Below, one piece after another: positions 21,458 to 34,464 of a DNA stretch of 64,000 bases (position 1 is its first letter; each line of letters begins with the position of its first letter). The stretch comes from Emmonsiellopsis sp. PD_33 (Eukaryota; Ascomycota; Eurotiomycetes; Onygenales; Ajellomycetaceae). Location of the stretch: contig JANTQF010000170.1 of NCBI GenBank assembly GCA_032988165.1, forward strand, positions 1 to 64,000. The letters are read 5' to 3'. The notes beneath the pieces are model-generated. The model made no database searches and had not been told where the DNA came from. It worked only from the letters and a program-made list of their open reading frames with translations. Made by a program: the position numbers and the translations under genes.

Positions 21458-23962
21458 ATGTCTTCGACGGACTACAACTACGATGAGCAGGTCAGTTATC
21501 ATACGTTGTCGTGGGGACCGTGACTCATCCCCGCAGGTCCCGGCAAAAGCCAATGCAGGAGGCTAACATTTTATATCCAGGGCCAATTCTTTCCCTTCTT
21601 CATCTTGACCCTCACTTCGCTCATTACCCTCCCCCTCACTTATACTCTCCTTCGACCCACTCAAGGTGAGCTTCTGTCTTGCGTTTGCCCCGTATCAGGG
21701 TTACCGACAGCCAATGCTGATCATTACATTATTACTATTTGATAGGTCTGGAAAATACTGCCCCTCGGATAAAGTCCGACTTCCGCCCCCAGCATGGGGA
21801 CCTTATTCAAAAGCAGAAGCAGAAGCTTCTGCGCAAGGAACGCCGATTGAAGCGCATATTCACTGTGGTAATTGGATATGCGGTGATGGCATGGATGGTG
21901 TACTTGATTGTGGTCACGGCTAGGAGCATCCCTAAAATATGGGATCCCTATGATATTTTGGGGATTTCAAGAGTGTGTTCCCCCTCCCTAATAACCTGTC
22001 TTAACTATATTGCCAGTGTCCCGGAAGTCCTGTTACTGATATTTTGACGTTATAGAGCGCTGATGAGAAAGCTATTTCCCGCCACTTCAAACAACTTTCC
22101 CGAAAATTCCACCCAGATAAAGTCAAGCCAGACCCGGCCAAGAATGAAACCATGGAGACCTTGAACAACCGTTTCGTGGAGTTGACGAAGGCGTACAAGG
22201 CTTTGACAGACGAGGAAATCCGCAACAATTACATTCAGTACGGACACCCGGATGGAAAGCAGAGCTTTAGCATCGGTATCGCGCTCCCCAAATTTATCGT
22301 CACTGAAGGAAACGGAAAATTTGTTCTTCTGATCTACGGTCTCCTTTTGGGTGTTCTCCTACCATATGTTGTTGGTAAATGGTGGTATGGCACTCAACGA
22401 TATACCAAGGAGAAGGTGCTTGTAGCAAGCGCCGGCAATATCTTCAGAGAATACAAGGACGACTTAGTGGATGGGGGAATAATCAGTGCTCTCAGTTCAG
22501 GAGAAGAGTATAAGCAAATGCTCAAGGACAACAAGGCGGAGCACGGGCTAGCTAAAGTCGAGAAGAAAATACTTTCCGATGGAGAAACTACGCATCAGGG
22601 GGGAAATCTCTCGCCAAAGGACCGCCAAGTGCTCGCCAACCTAGAAAATGCCAGTAGAAGAAAAGCTTTGGCATTGCTATGGGCATATCTGGGACGAGTT
22701 GAGCTGGATGACTCTAATTTGGAAGACGGTAAGTTTTGTTTATCTTTACTTTGAAGCCGATGATGCTAAACCGTTGCGTATAGAAAAGTACGAAGTTGCC
22801 CCAACAGCTTTCACCCTGAACGACTCCTTTGCCTCAATCGCCCTTGCCTTTGGCAATCTCCAACCGATTTTGGGATCATTCCACATGTCACAACACCTCA
22901 TCCAAGCTATTCGCCCTGGCGGTTCGCCACTCCTACAACTACCTCACTTCACCCCTCAAATTGCGCAGTCCATCGAAGGCGCGCATTCTCGGAGCCATAT
23001 GTCAATCCAACAATACATGGCACTTTCTGAGGAGCGACGGAAGAAGATTTCGGTTGGCCAAAACCTCCTGTCTGAACAACAATACTCTACTGCATTGTCC
23101 GTTGCCAGACAGATTCCTGCTCTTGACGTGTCGAAAGCTTTCTTCAAAGTTGTCGGCGAAAAGGTCGTGACTCCAAGCAGCCTTGTCCAGCTCGTTGTGA
23201 AGGCACGGTTTATCCCACCAGGTGCAACTAATATCCCGGAAGTCAATGAACGTGACCTTGAAGATATCGACCCCGATGAGGATGACGTGACTCCGAACAA
23301 ATCGAAGAAGAACGGAAAAGATGACTCGGAGGATAAGATCCAGCCACCCCTTGCCCACGCTCCTTACTTTGCCCGCGATCACTCTCCTAGATGGTACATT
23401 TTCCTTGCCGATGTCAAGCAGGGCAGAATGGCCGTTCCTCCATTTACCTTCACCACTTTCGACAAACCAATCTTCGACGAAAACGGAAAGCCCACGTTCA
23501 ACATGCAGACCCTGAAAATGCAATTCCAAGCCCCACCCCAAGTTGGCAACTTCCCCTTTGTTCTCTACCTTATTTGCGACAGCTACATCGGTTTCGATAC
23601 CACCCGCGAAGTCACCCTTGAAGTCGAAGATTTGGCCAAAGCCGCTGCCTTGGAGGAGGAAGATGACATCTCCGAGCCAGATGAAGGTATGTTTTCCAAA
23701 TCCATCCCCATCCCATTTTCTAAACCTGGCACAATCCTGCTCCCCTGAGACCCTTTGTAGATTTATTTTCCAATTTATCCTCTGACCCATCTCTCTAGAC
23801 TCGATCGCCGGCCAAATGCAAGCTCTCAAGACTGGCGTGCCGCCTCCCAAGAAGCGTGTTGCCCGAAAGCAGGTGTCCAGTGAGGAAGACGAAAGTGACA
23901 CGGATGGTGATGCTGATGACATGAGCGAGACGGATACGGAGACAGACACGGATGGAGAATAA
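21458..23962 (+). CDS. SEC63: ER protein-translocation subunit Sec63
   Basis: Sec63 recruits the Hsp70 BiP/Kar2 to the Sec61 translocon through a lumenal J domain. Six exons (21458-21490, 21581-21665, 21746-21972, 22056-22728, 22784-23686 and 23799-23962) join in frame to 694 residues. The 11-codon first exon (MSSTDYNYDEQ) is followed by a membrane segment. A second membrane helix (IFTVVIGYAVMAWMVYLIVV) precedes the J domain with its HPD motif at residues 134-136 (RKFHPDKVKPD), and a third segment (VLLIYGLLLGVLLPYVVG) follows. The large cytosolic Sec63/Brl domain runs from about 250 to 640. The C-terminus is a strongly acidic Glu/Asp/Ser tail, which in yeast binds Sec62. Order and length match the family. 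All donors are GT and all acceptors AG; the first donor is GTCAGT. Confidence 0.95.
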
Positions 23963-26511
23963 AGATAATCCATCTGCAAATCGCGTAGATATTCTTACTT
24001 TTATCTTCTATTATCTCTCACCAATTCAAAGCAAAAATTTTATTGGATGCAAGAACCTTTTTGTCTCTTTCATTCTAACTTTTACTTCATTGCCAATTAT
24101 CCGTTGTCGGTCCATACTTTGACTGTGGCTTACACTTTATTTATATATCATCCGTCGTCGTCGTGCGCTGCGAAGCTAGCCATTAGCTTCGAGGTGAACC
24201 TTGGAAGCGTTGAACCCTCTTTGGCCTCTTTTGCCCCGATTCCTGCTACTTTAAAATATAGAGGCCTGCGAATATCATTTTAGATATTTCCCTCCTTATT
24301 CCCATGCTAAGAAGGTTCGCGCGTCTAGGCGGTACTACGTTTCTAGATTATGAATATATGTCCGTTACCTTCCTCGCTATATTTATTGACTCACAGATTT
24401 CCTAACTACAACAACCAAACCATTTTAGCTGATCCTGTCTCGAGAGCTGGGCATATTTCCTCATCCCCTTTTCCACCGCAACGCTTAACTGCCCAAAGCC
24501 ACATAGGCAAGATCGAGAAGCATATCTCCATTACGTTGCCGATCAACATCGGGATCCTCGGGGATTGTCATTGGCCCGCCGCAGCACATACATAATCCGC
24601 TTGCTCGATCACTCACTAATCGCGTCATTGGGTATCCATGTGCGCCATGCTGCATATTTTATGTCAAGACATCTGTGGGATACATACATACATGGTACCG
24701 GTGAGCAGCAGATGGATCTCACCCGCTCCTCCGTGAATAGTAGGTGACTGGATCGGGAGGATGAAAAAAAAAAAAACAGGCACGCCAATTGGAACGCAAA
24801 TAGAGGAGTGGAGAACAATAATTAAATATTTCCGCCACTACTTTTGTCCTCCTCCCGCCATATCTTGCCTCCTGTTTTGGGTAGTTAGGAGGGAGAAGAT
24901 TCCTGGGGGCACAGGAAAAAGAATTTAAGGAAATCCCTCTTCTCTGACCAACCTGTCTGACCTACTTCTTCTATTTAATGATTAGGAGCCATTCCTTCTG
25001 CTTTTTCTGTTTGTTGTTGCTATTGATTCCAGCCGTAGGTTTTAACTTAGTTTTGATCATCTAACTAGTTAGTTAACCTTTTTGTTTCCCGTCAGGATCG
25101 AAAGCTAAACTGATTAGTAGGGAAAGTAGTCTTTGGCTACTAGTAGCGACAACTTTAAGGCTGGAGATGATTCCTCATATTTTTCTTTTCTACGGCTATA
25201 TGCAGTCAAGCACTACAGAGTACTCAGGCTTGGTTGGTAATTCATGCATGAACAACATCTAGCTCACATTTCTGTGACCTTTTATTAAGAATGGGTGAGA
25301 TGATGAATGTTAAGGTTGAGTAACTAATTAACTATGTGGCAAATTTTTGCTTTTTTAGACGGTTGTTTTATTTTAAAAAGATACTCCATGGAAAGAGATG
25401 CGCCCGCTCAGTATTTGGAGTTTAACCATTGACTTGAAGGGAATGATAGTCATCTTGTAGAAAATAGATACCGGAGGAAAGGAAGTGGAAGAAATGGTTG
25501 TTTGTCATCATTGTTGACTGGGGGTGGGGGGTCTGTGAAGGATGATACCATGCTGTATGTATGCCATATGGGGCCGCAGACAAGATGGTTAATACAAGGA
25601 TTCCCCCTCTTCTTACTCCTCTTCCTACTCCTCCTTTTCTTGTTTTTTTTTTAAATAGAACAATTAAAAACAATGCCGTAGAACATAAACTAAATCTGCC
25701 TATCTACAAAAGGAGAGAAGTGGTAAGGTGACAAGGGGGTTTGAACGAAAACTGGGAAGATGGATTTTGAATGGGACCAAGCTAATGGGAAAATCTCATG
25801 ACTGACAGGTAAGTAACTAAGATAGTTTTCCAAGGAAAATCGCCATCAAAAGAAATCGCCGTTTGAAAATGGATGGGGCTTTTTCGTTTTGCGGCCTTTT
25901 TCGTTTTCGAATATGGTCTGGTTTGTGATATCCCAGATTCTGTTCAAGAATCTATCCTTGTTTCCCCTCTTCCAAGATTCTTGCAGTTGGTATTTTGCCC
26001 CCCCCCCTGATTCAACTAGTACATATGCATAGGCTAAGCCTATCCGGAAAAAAAGGGGGAAACACAGCAAGTTGCAAGTCCCAATTATTTTTATTTTTAG
26101 TTATTTACTTATTTTCCATTCAAAAACAAGAAACATGCAGCAGGGCGGAAGGGTGGAAAAGAGGGGGAGGGGCTAAAATAGGGGCAGAAGAATAAAATCA
26201 TCGTGCATAACACACGGAAACTAACCAAGGAAAAACTCGAACGGAGGATTCATAAATTCGCAATAAAGAAAATGCAATTTCCCCCATCGAAGTTTTAATT
26301 TTCTGGTCTCGGAATCACTCGGTTTTAAGACTCCACATGCGAGTTGCCATGGGGGTCTTACACATGGCCTGACTGGCTATCTTGCTGGCCTGTCAGAGTG
26401 GCATTCATCGTTGTTCATGCCGCCAAAGGAGTTGCAGCTGCAGACCCTGTCTTCTTTTCCATCCTTCAAGCCACCACTGATCACATTCGCCTGCCATAGG
26501 CCGGCTGCCGC
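23963..26511. other. gene-free region between convergent SEC63 and a Zn-cluster gene
   Basis: About 2.5 kb with no recognisable gene. It is A+T-rich, with poly-A near 24765-24778, a poly-T/A tract near 25645 and TAGTTAAC-like words near 25060. It probably includes the 3'UTRs of both flanking genes. Confidence 0.5.
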
Positions 26512-29226
26512 CTAGTTTTGCCACTGGGACGGGGGTGGGTTGTGTATGAAACCGGTCGAGTGGGCCTGGAGCATCGTGGGTGCTGGGGCCATTGGCATCG
26601 GGAACGTTGACGTGTCCTGCTCTGCAATGAGGTGATTGTCTTTACCAGTTATGGAAAGGGCAAGACGCAGCAGTCGGGTTAGGGTGCACAAGGCTTGCCC
26701 AGCAGGAATGCTTCTCGCCGACAGGAGGCGCAGCCGCTCGAGGGTTTGAAACGCTTCCTTGATTAACTGGTCGACTTCGTTGTTGGGTACGTGGGGAGCA
26801 TCGAAGGATATCTCGGTTATCAAGACCACAGCGGCTTGGACAATGTAGTGTAATATGCACCACCAAGGGGTTAACTCGTATAGGATTGCGGGATTGTGGT
26901 CCGCAGGAAGGAGGCGAAGGAGTTCCCGAGCGGCTGATATGCAGCGGAGTGCGGCTTCCTCGTCCAGCTTTTTAGACGTCGCAGATTGACGGTAAGGAGG
27001 AAAGCTCAATTTTTGAGTTTCCCAGTGGCATGGGTGGTTGATGAGCATACAAGCACCGTAGAAGCGAATAGTCAGATACATCTGTTGCTTTACGAATGGG
27101 GATTCTGCGGTGTTTATATCCGGCGCGGCAAGTAGAAGATCACCAGTGGGAACATCGTCCTTCCATCGGTTCAGTCTTCTGTCGAGTTTGTGTAGCATCT
27201 CCTGTAAGTTGGCCCAGGTGGTGTTGCTCGTGCTAGAACTATACAGGGCTTCCATAGTATCGGCAATTATCAAGTCCAAATTGAGAGATGCGACGAACGT
27301 GGCAATACTGGAAGGGTGGGAACTATGAGCCACACCCATAACCCCGGCAGTTCCATGGGGACTTGGTGTTGACATGTATGGATTACCAGGCATAATATGA
27401 GGCTCATCTCGAGGAAAACGTGCACTTATGAAACGATCTTGGAGCGAGGAAGGCCGCCCAGTTAGGAGGGAAACAAGACGTTCCAATGAGCTTAGTGAGT
27501 GCCAAACCCGGACCTCGAATTCTTTCTGCCGGTCTGAAATCTCAGGATTCGATGTGACATTGATTAAGTGGAGAGCACGCGTGGAGGCATAACGGTGTGC
27601 CAGCCCGATAATATTCCATGCCCTAGAAAGAAATTTTAGCCTGACGTTATGAAGTATCCCCTGTGGGTGGTTTCTACCTATTAATCTGATTGCTGACAAT
27701 ACAGTACAACGCGCCGAGTGTGGCAAGTTGGACATGCTCCATAGTGGGGAGATCTAAGGTTGGCGTCACCGTCACTGTGAAGAATGGACCCAGCGTGTAT
27801 GCAAGATGGTCATGCTGGTTGCACAAGTATGGGTTTTGCACATGAGCATGAACAGAACCTATCCCAAACACTAATTTCATGATTTCAACCCAGACCGGGT
27901 TTCTTGATTCCGGATCTTTAGAGAACTCGTGACACGACAACAAAAAGTCTTGCTCCGATGAAAGTATTGGGACGACGGGGTGAATGGTCGAGAAGTATGA
28001 TCTCACAAACGTTTCTCCTATTGGACATGATGCTATCGTATACTCGTTCATAGTACTCCCGCATGCCCCTGAAATCGTCGAAATATCAGAGTTATTGAAG
28101 AAGTATGTGCATCCTCGCAGCATGAAGGCTTCAAGGTCTGCAAGACTTGATGGGTTGATATTCTGCTGCATGATACTGCTCACGGTCCTGTGCTGGTTGG
28201 GTGACAGGTGCTGGGCTTCACATTCAGGAGGCAGTTAGATAAACAGGTAGAAAGCGACATATCCTCAGAGAAAAAAACTAACCTTTTGACTCGAAATCCC
28301 TTATCAATTTGGAAGCTAACTCTTCCATCCATCGAACGACGGAAGCCTTCCCAAGAAAACCGGTGGAACTGATATATCCCGGTTTTTCTTTTTCGATGCG
28401 GTCGTGAGACCAATTTGGGCCAGCATCTGCGGACACCGAGTATTCACCATCGTCGCTCGATTCGTCTTTAACCAACGGTCGTTTCTTTGGCATCGGTTAG
28501 AGGGATAACCCCGAGATATCACAATTGGGGGGCGGGAAGGAACAGGCAATTAGAGCGACTGCCTGTCAATTCTAAACGCTTTGATCTTACCTCTGAGAGT
28601 GCATCGCGAATTTCTCGTTGCATTTTAGGTTCCTGGCTATCAACTACATCCCACAATAGCCGTTCGTACAAATTCACCTTGGCTGACATATATTTCGCAT
28701 TTCTAAACGTCTCTTAGTTTGGTGCCGAAAACAAAAAAAACGCAGAAAGAACACAAAAGGGGGCTAGTAGGTAGGGGGGAAATATTCGAGTGGCCGTATC
28801 TGTGTATTTTATGCACCCAACAGCTTCTAAACAGTGAGAACGGAAGTCTTACCGTTTCAATTTTTCGCGCTTTCCATCCGCATAAACACATTTCACTTCT
28901 TGGTCTCTGCAACGAGAACAAATTGGTTGCAGCCCATCGCATTTAGATTTCCGCTGGCGGCACGGATCACAAGCATGGCTCACTCGTTGCCTTTCTGTTG
29001 TGGGTGAGGCTTGTTTCAGGTGTGGCTGCTGAAGCCTGGATATTGGCACCTTGGAACCGGCTTGGACAGGAGAGGGCCTTGCTAGGTTCGCCAGCTCCGG
29101 TGAAAAGGCGGTATCTATGTGATGGCCAGGAAATGGGGCAGAACTGGGAATATTCAGGGGCCGAGGAGGCTGTCGTTGCTGTGAGTGCCCGGCTTGGCGG
29201 CGTTTGTCCGGCGATGAACTATCCAT
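26512..29226 (-). CDS. Zn(2)Cys(6) transcription factor with fungal-specific middle homology domain
   Basis: A nuclear DNA-binding regulator of unknown target. Minus-strand exons 29226-28853, 28702-28591, 28484-28283, 28215-27678 and 27622-26512 give 778 residues in one frame. The zinc cluster is complete: Cys86, 89, 96, 103, 106 and 113 (CX2CX6CX6CX2CX6C, within SHACDPCRQRKSKCDG), followed by a basic linker (DGKREKLKR) and a segment that may dimerise (VNLYERLLWDVVDSQEPKMQ). From about 230 to 650 is the fungal-specific transcription factor domain, with the typical stretch IVSNQINRAWNIIGLAHRYA recovered across the last intron. The third exon start relies on an AAG acceptor at 28485, 16 nt after a CTCTAAC branch-like site; an upstream in-frame stop rules out a longer exon. 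The last 30 residues are Pro/Met-rich. Confidence 0.85.
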
Positions 29227-32200
29227 TTCCCCGTGAGAGTGGAAAATTGTTGGGGACTGGAAGCTGTTTCAACTTTTCTTCGCTTTGACAAATATAGATG
29301 CTCGAGTCTAAGATGGTTGAATTCAAGATCGTCAAAGTAGAATGGGGTCCACTGGTAAATATACGTCCCCGAGGACTGTCATGTTCGGAATCAAACTGCT
29401 GGATGGAGTCTACTAAATGACATTGTGGTTTCCCTGCCCGGTATTTCATTTCGTCCTTAATCGACTGGCAGAGGCTGCTAAGTTTGAAATTCAATCCGTG
29501 GCGCCTTTTGTGAGGTAGCCAGCAGATGATGGACAATTTCCCTCCCTCTTTAAGTGGTTTGCCAGCAGCAAGGAATCCCCGCATGTATCTCTCCATTGAC
29601 AATCCGAACCCGGGTGAATCATAGCGAGTAGTGGGAAGGCACCAGCTTAGCTTTCTAGAGTATGCCAAGTGTAGCAAGCCAAAGCTGCAAGTAATAAAGC
29701 GCAGAACTAGCACCCATAGTTAGTTGCAGGCGACAAATCCGCTGGGACTCCGGCTGTGTGTTCCAATAAGAAATCGTCCATGGTGTAATGGAGAATAGTA
29801 CCCCGCATTCGCGTTTGGCTCATGCCATAGAGGACTAGTTCTGGAAGGACTGCTGCAAACCAATATAAAGAAATACGAGAATTCGATTCGGGCCGTGACG
29901 TTGTTGACCATGACCCGGTAGGGCATTGACCCCTTGGGCATGTATTAAATATCTAGGTAAAGCTGAAGATCCAGCTAACCAAGCACATGCATATTGTCAA
30001 TTTATTATTAAGGCTGAGCTTGCCAATGCAGCGGGAGTATGCATGAAGCTGAAGTGAACAGGAAAATGATCGTCAAAAAGCATCGAATGACATACGTTGA
30101 ACAGGGCTGACACCGATATAAGCTGGAGGAGTCCAATGCGTTGTAACTAGAGAACATTAAATCCAATCCCTCCTTGACCCGCCAAGGATATTGGCGTGTT
30201 CTAGAGGTGGTCTGCAGAAAACAAGGATTTGAATCGGGATTTCGATGAAGAGAACCTTCCTATAATAAAAGATGGGTGGCACCGGGGCAGGGTTATGGCA
30301 AACCACACATCCCCGGCGAAATATCAAAACTTCAAAATATCAGGCATTGCTGCATAATCTGAAAATATCAAAGCATCCGTAAGGAGAGCAAACGGGAATA
30401 TGCCATGTGGCAGATATCCTAAGCTTCGATTTGGGACTTAGGGCTTAGCTGTCATCGGAGATTCGGAGAACCAGATCTCAAACTGATCGATGAAGTCATC
30501 GGTAGGAGAAAGCTCCGTTCGAAATGGAGGCTGATATGACTAAATAAATCTCTCAACTTTTGCACTGGATCCTATCAAGTAACATGCTAAGCATCGCGCT
30601 TGTATGAAATCATCCAGGCCAACGACCTTGGCAATCGAGAAGCGTATGTACGTATACATAGCAAGGCTGTATGAGTTAGGTGCAATATGCTCACAGTGTA
30701 ATCTAAGGAAATGCCACTTACTATCAAGGTTAAGTGTAGCACAAAGAATGTGAATAACTCGATTTCCCAAGACAGAGTTTATTTTGACTGTCCTTGAAAT
30801 CGTCAAATAAAGGCCTACTCCTGATGCGCTGTGGGTATGTGATTTAAGGGGATTTGGAATAGCCTAAAGAGGATATTGCTATTTCGACTCTGATTTACGC
30901 AAATAGTGCCGTTATCTGATGGCGGGAGCCGCACAGCAGAAGCAACAGGTAATATCTGTAAAAGTTAATCCTCTGGCTGCCATAGTCGCTCGACCGCATA
31001 TTCATTGACGAAGCTTGTATTGCATGGAACAAATACGCCGCATCGATTCTTGAGAACACGAGACGCTCTAATGACAAGCCCCAGGGTCAAAATTTTCGGA
31101 AAATTGGTCAAAAAGCGGGAACAGTGGAGGCTGCCATCTCCCCAGATACAACCCCCGGAACAGACAACATTCGAACCTGATGAGAGATTGGGAGACCATG
31201 GCTTTTGATTGATACGGCCACCCTGCCGTTGGGGATTTATCAGTTTTAGGCAGACCTGAATAGGCGGTAAAAAAAGACGAGGCCCTGCTGTAGCAGGAGA
31301 GAAGTATCGTCCCTCTATAAACTCCGGAATGATAAGGAACGGTGGTATTGCGGAAGATGTGAGATTTGATTCGATCGACTTTTAGGGTCCATCTGGGTTA
31401 ATAAGAGGGTGGTAATCTCGCATGAGAAAAAGGGAACGCTCCTTAATCACTGGGAATGGGACCAATAGACCGCCCCTATCTATTTGGCTATTGGCGGATG
31501 GGTTTCGAGAAGTGTAAGAGAATCGGAGACTCTCACTGAAACATAGTTACCTGCAGGCCAGATTATGGCATCATAGCAGATTGAGTGGGCTATGTGGGTT
31601 TGTAGAGCGCACTGGCCTCTTGGGAAAAACTTAATAGGAAGATGGGGCTGTTCCTCTGGACCAGAATATCGCAACCACGTTATCGGGTAGCGAAAAAATG
31701 CATGCCTTGTCGCCTTACCTTCGCTCTATAGGGTCCGTAACGGTGGGCTGGGGACTTCAGCGAATGCACCGTCTTTAACTGTTGCATGAGATACTAAGGA
31801 TTGCACTTTTCGTTTCGATCGACAAGGCACTCTCTATGGATGTGAAGGTGATTTTAATAGGCCATCCAGCTATACAGGGTAGGGGTTTCGTACCGCTATG
31901 GCTAAAACCATTCCGAGGTTTTATTGGGCCTCAATCGCGGTTATCGTCGAGGAAGGTTGGAAGATCCTTTTTGAACTAAAAATGTGGAAAGCCTCGGAAT
32001 TGTACCCATGTTAGCTGGAGATCCCAGGGATACACGGTTACCGCTGAGCCTCATCCTTTGGCAATCCAAACTTGGGGTGGAATGTTGTTGGCCCATATAG
32101 TCAAGGCCGCGAATTTTTGGATGGCCATTGAGGTTTCATAACTAGAAGATAAATTGGGACGTGGTCGATGCCTAATTTGATATTGGAGCTGTATCTTCTA

Positions 32201-33212
32201 CTCCGGCGTTTGCGGGATGATATCCGCCAAAGCATACTGGCATCGCCTAGTCTCCGGCCTGGTGCTCGTTTGGTCAGTTACCACTCTCGAATAACAATGT
32301 TCAGAGGTCATTTTTGCCCTTAAACCCTAAGCGTTTGGCCTGTATCTGACCATATAACCGTAACATGTAGATTGTACATACATACAACAGCTGCCATGAA
32401 AAACCTAACTACCCCAGTTGAGATATCCCTGGCAGCTTTTGGACGCTCTCGCAACAAATGCTGCTCCCAACGTCCGAACTCAAAGATCTTGAGCCTGTAT
32501 GCACAGAAACCCAAAAGATCAAGCTAACAAGTGGCAGCGAGCCACGGGTGTTGCCATTGGATTGGAGCTTGGCCAAAGCCGCAGCAATGGACTGTGGGAG
32601 TTATAACGCAGGTCATTGGAGGCTGGCGGCGCAGGCAGATAAACGACATCGTCTGGGAGGCAGGGATGTGGTTCTAGACAGCGAAGACATTCGATTGATT
32701 TTATTGGGAATCAAAAATGAAAACGGACGGCAGTAGATAAACTAGCTAGTGATCTTACATAAGCAGGCTGCGTCGACCACGTGATGTTGGCATCATCACG
32801 TGATATCAACACCACCCCCGGCCGTCCATAATATTCGCGACTATTCGTCTCTCAAATTCCAACCTCACTTGGCTGGGAGACAAGGGAACTTGCATTCAAT
32901 GCACTTTCAATTATCTGTTAAATCATTTCCACAACCTAAGCTCAAGGGAGTGCATATGTCCACCTATTTCTTGCCTCTTCTCTTCCCCCTGCAATAACCC
33001 CCCCAAAAAACCAACCCCCAAAAATGCCATAGGAGCTCTAACTACTAGTAATTACCCAGGAAGAGAGATATCACCATGATTACTATCTGACACTGACAAG
33101 AACTAGTACTGAAATAACTGTACTGTGTGCCCCAATTCTATCCCTTCAAACTTACACCATCCGACATATGGATCGACGAAGGAACTCATTATGCACTAGT
33201 TTCGATATTGGC
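29227..33212. other. 4-kb gene-free stretch upstream of the Zn-cluster gene
   Basis: Only short overlapping frames are visible. The longest, on the minus strand at 29219-29713, overlaps the regulator's ATG in another frame and has no recognisable domain. A paired CACGTG site lies at 32778-32802. No tRNA or transposon ORF is recognised. It may include a long leader or non-coding transcription. Confidence 0.45.
32778..32802. promoter_or_regulatory. inverted pair of CACGTG sites
   Basis: CACGTGATG (32778-32786) and CATCACGTG (32794-32802) are a perfect 9-bp inverted repeat separated by 7 bp, each arm holding a CACGTG core. Such sites bind bHLH or bHLH-zip proteins. No gene start is evident immediately beside it. 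Confidence 0.45.
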
Positions 33213-34464
33213 TTACCTCTGTGACCAATAGGTGTTGCATTCCCTTGGATCTTCAAATAGCACCCTCGAGTTGACATTCGCGCACGCTTCCACGTTCCCT
33301 AAAATAGCCCCGTTTCCGAAAAATTGTTCTCCTCCTGCTTCATTATCGATGTTCTTTTGAGTCAACGACCATTCAAAGGAGTCTGGTACATGACCCATCA
33401 GCCGACAAGAAGCTGGAGAAGGCCAGGGATCCGGGATGACACTGTTGAGCCCATCTTCGCAGATCCTGTGTGCGAGTGGGCTACCCGTGGTATCCACCAT
33501 CAAAGCCGGGCTCCTTGCGGCGTATTGCGGCGAGCTGTTATTGCTCTGGTATTTCTTCTCCACGAAGCCTTCGTTCGCTGGTAATATGTCATTCCATTAT
33601 CCATCGAAGGGTGGCACGACTTAAAACGGGTGATGTTACCTTTTTTCCTTGCGCACTTCTTCGCTTTCCATTCGTCGAGATATCTCTCATACTTGTAGTG
33701 ATTCTCGGATTTTTCATATTCCGCGAGAGCTCGTTTGTATCCCTCTCGTGCCTGAATGGCATCGGCCTGAGCGGCCCTCTTTTCGCCTTCTGGTAACTCC
33801 CTCCATAATTTGCCGATTTCAATTGCCATCTCCGGGAATGACAACCCCTTGTATTGGAGCTGTGCACGCTTTTCTAGGAATGATCTTCTGTTCAGCCTTG
33901 GAGATACCGAAGAATAGGGATGTATATGTCAACATACCGTTGGCAAATACAGCATATGCCGTTAGGGGCTTCTTAGGAGCATTTGGGTCGGGCTGCACGT
34001 CATCGCGATCAATTCAATTAGAATGATTATGCCTTTTCATATATAGGGTTACGATCAATATGCTAACACGTGCACTGTAGGCTTTTGGGGCTCTAACCTT
34101 GGGATGCCATTGATAACGCCTTTTCTTTCTGAAATAACCCCCGGATTCGGTCTGTTGCAAAGGCGGACCGTGGAGATCATTCCGTTCCTTTGCAACTCTT
34201 TGTTGCAGCCTCTGCAAGACGTGAGCGGGAGGGGACGGTATTTGATTTCAGGTTTCCCTACCCTTTTGTGACCTAGTTTGACTCCCATCTTATCTCTACT
34301 CAGGTCAGTATTTGACGTGCCACTTCAAGGCAAAAATGTTCAACGTACAGGTCGATTTCTCTGATTTCCAGAACATCATTCCATGTCTCAAACCCATTGT
34401 CCATAAAGCTGGGTAGGTACTGGGTCATCCCCAGCTCACGAAACACCATCGAGAGGTCGGTCAT
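33213..34464 (-). CDS. SAM-domain plus HMG-box DNA-binding protein
   Basis: Six minus-strand exons (34464-34349, 34295-34262, 34211-34098, 33992-33938, 33873-33640 and 33577-33213) join in frame to 305 residues. Residues 1 to about 60 resemble a SAM domain (MTDLSMVFRELGMTQYLPSF ... LDKMGVKLGHKRRLQQRVAK). After a basic linker (RKKRRYQWHPK) comes an HMG box at about 90-165 (PDPNAPKKPLTAYAVFAN ... LSFPEMAIEIGKLWRELPEG). The C-terminal 120 residues are unconserved in character. The second exon is only 34 nt but restores the SAM helix exactly. The HMG box bends DNA; the SAM module mediates protein contacts. It lacks the features expected of the MAT1-2 mating-type HMG protein and has no mating-locus neighbours. 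The final exon ends at TAA inside a GTAAGC donor-like site, so a further exon is possible. Confidence 0.8.

Noticed and set aside
23002..23979. 325-codon minus-strand frame
   Set aside because: It is antisense to the last SEC63 exons, crosses their introns and has no recognisable domain.
29219..29713. 164-codon minus-strand frame overlapping the Zn-cluster gene start
   Set aside because: Different frame, no domain; at most a leader ORF, and no transcript boundary is known.
31150..31190. Possible tRNA T-arm (minus-strand GGTTCGAATG)
   Set aside because: No matching acceptor stem, D-arm or anticodon arm could be paired around it; no tRNA was found in the window by eye.
33213..34464. Mating-type (MAT1-2) locus
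   Set aside because: The HMG box reads NAPKKPLTAYAVF, not the MAT-type pattern. A SAM domain is present, and no SLA2, APN2 or COX13 gene is nearby.
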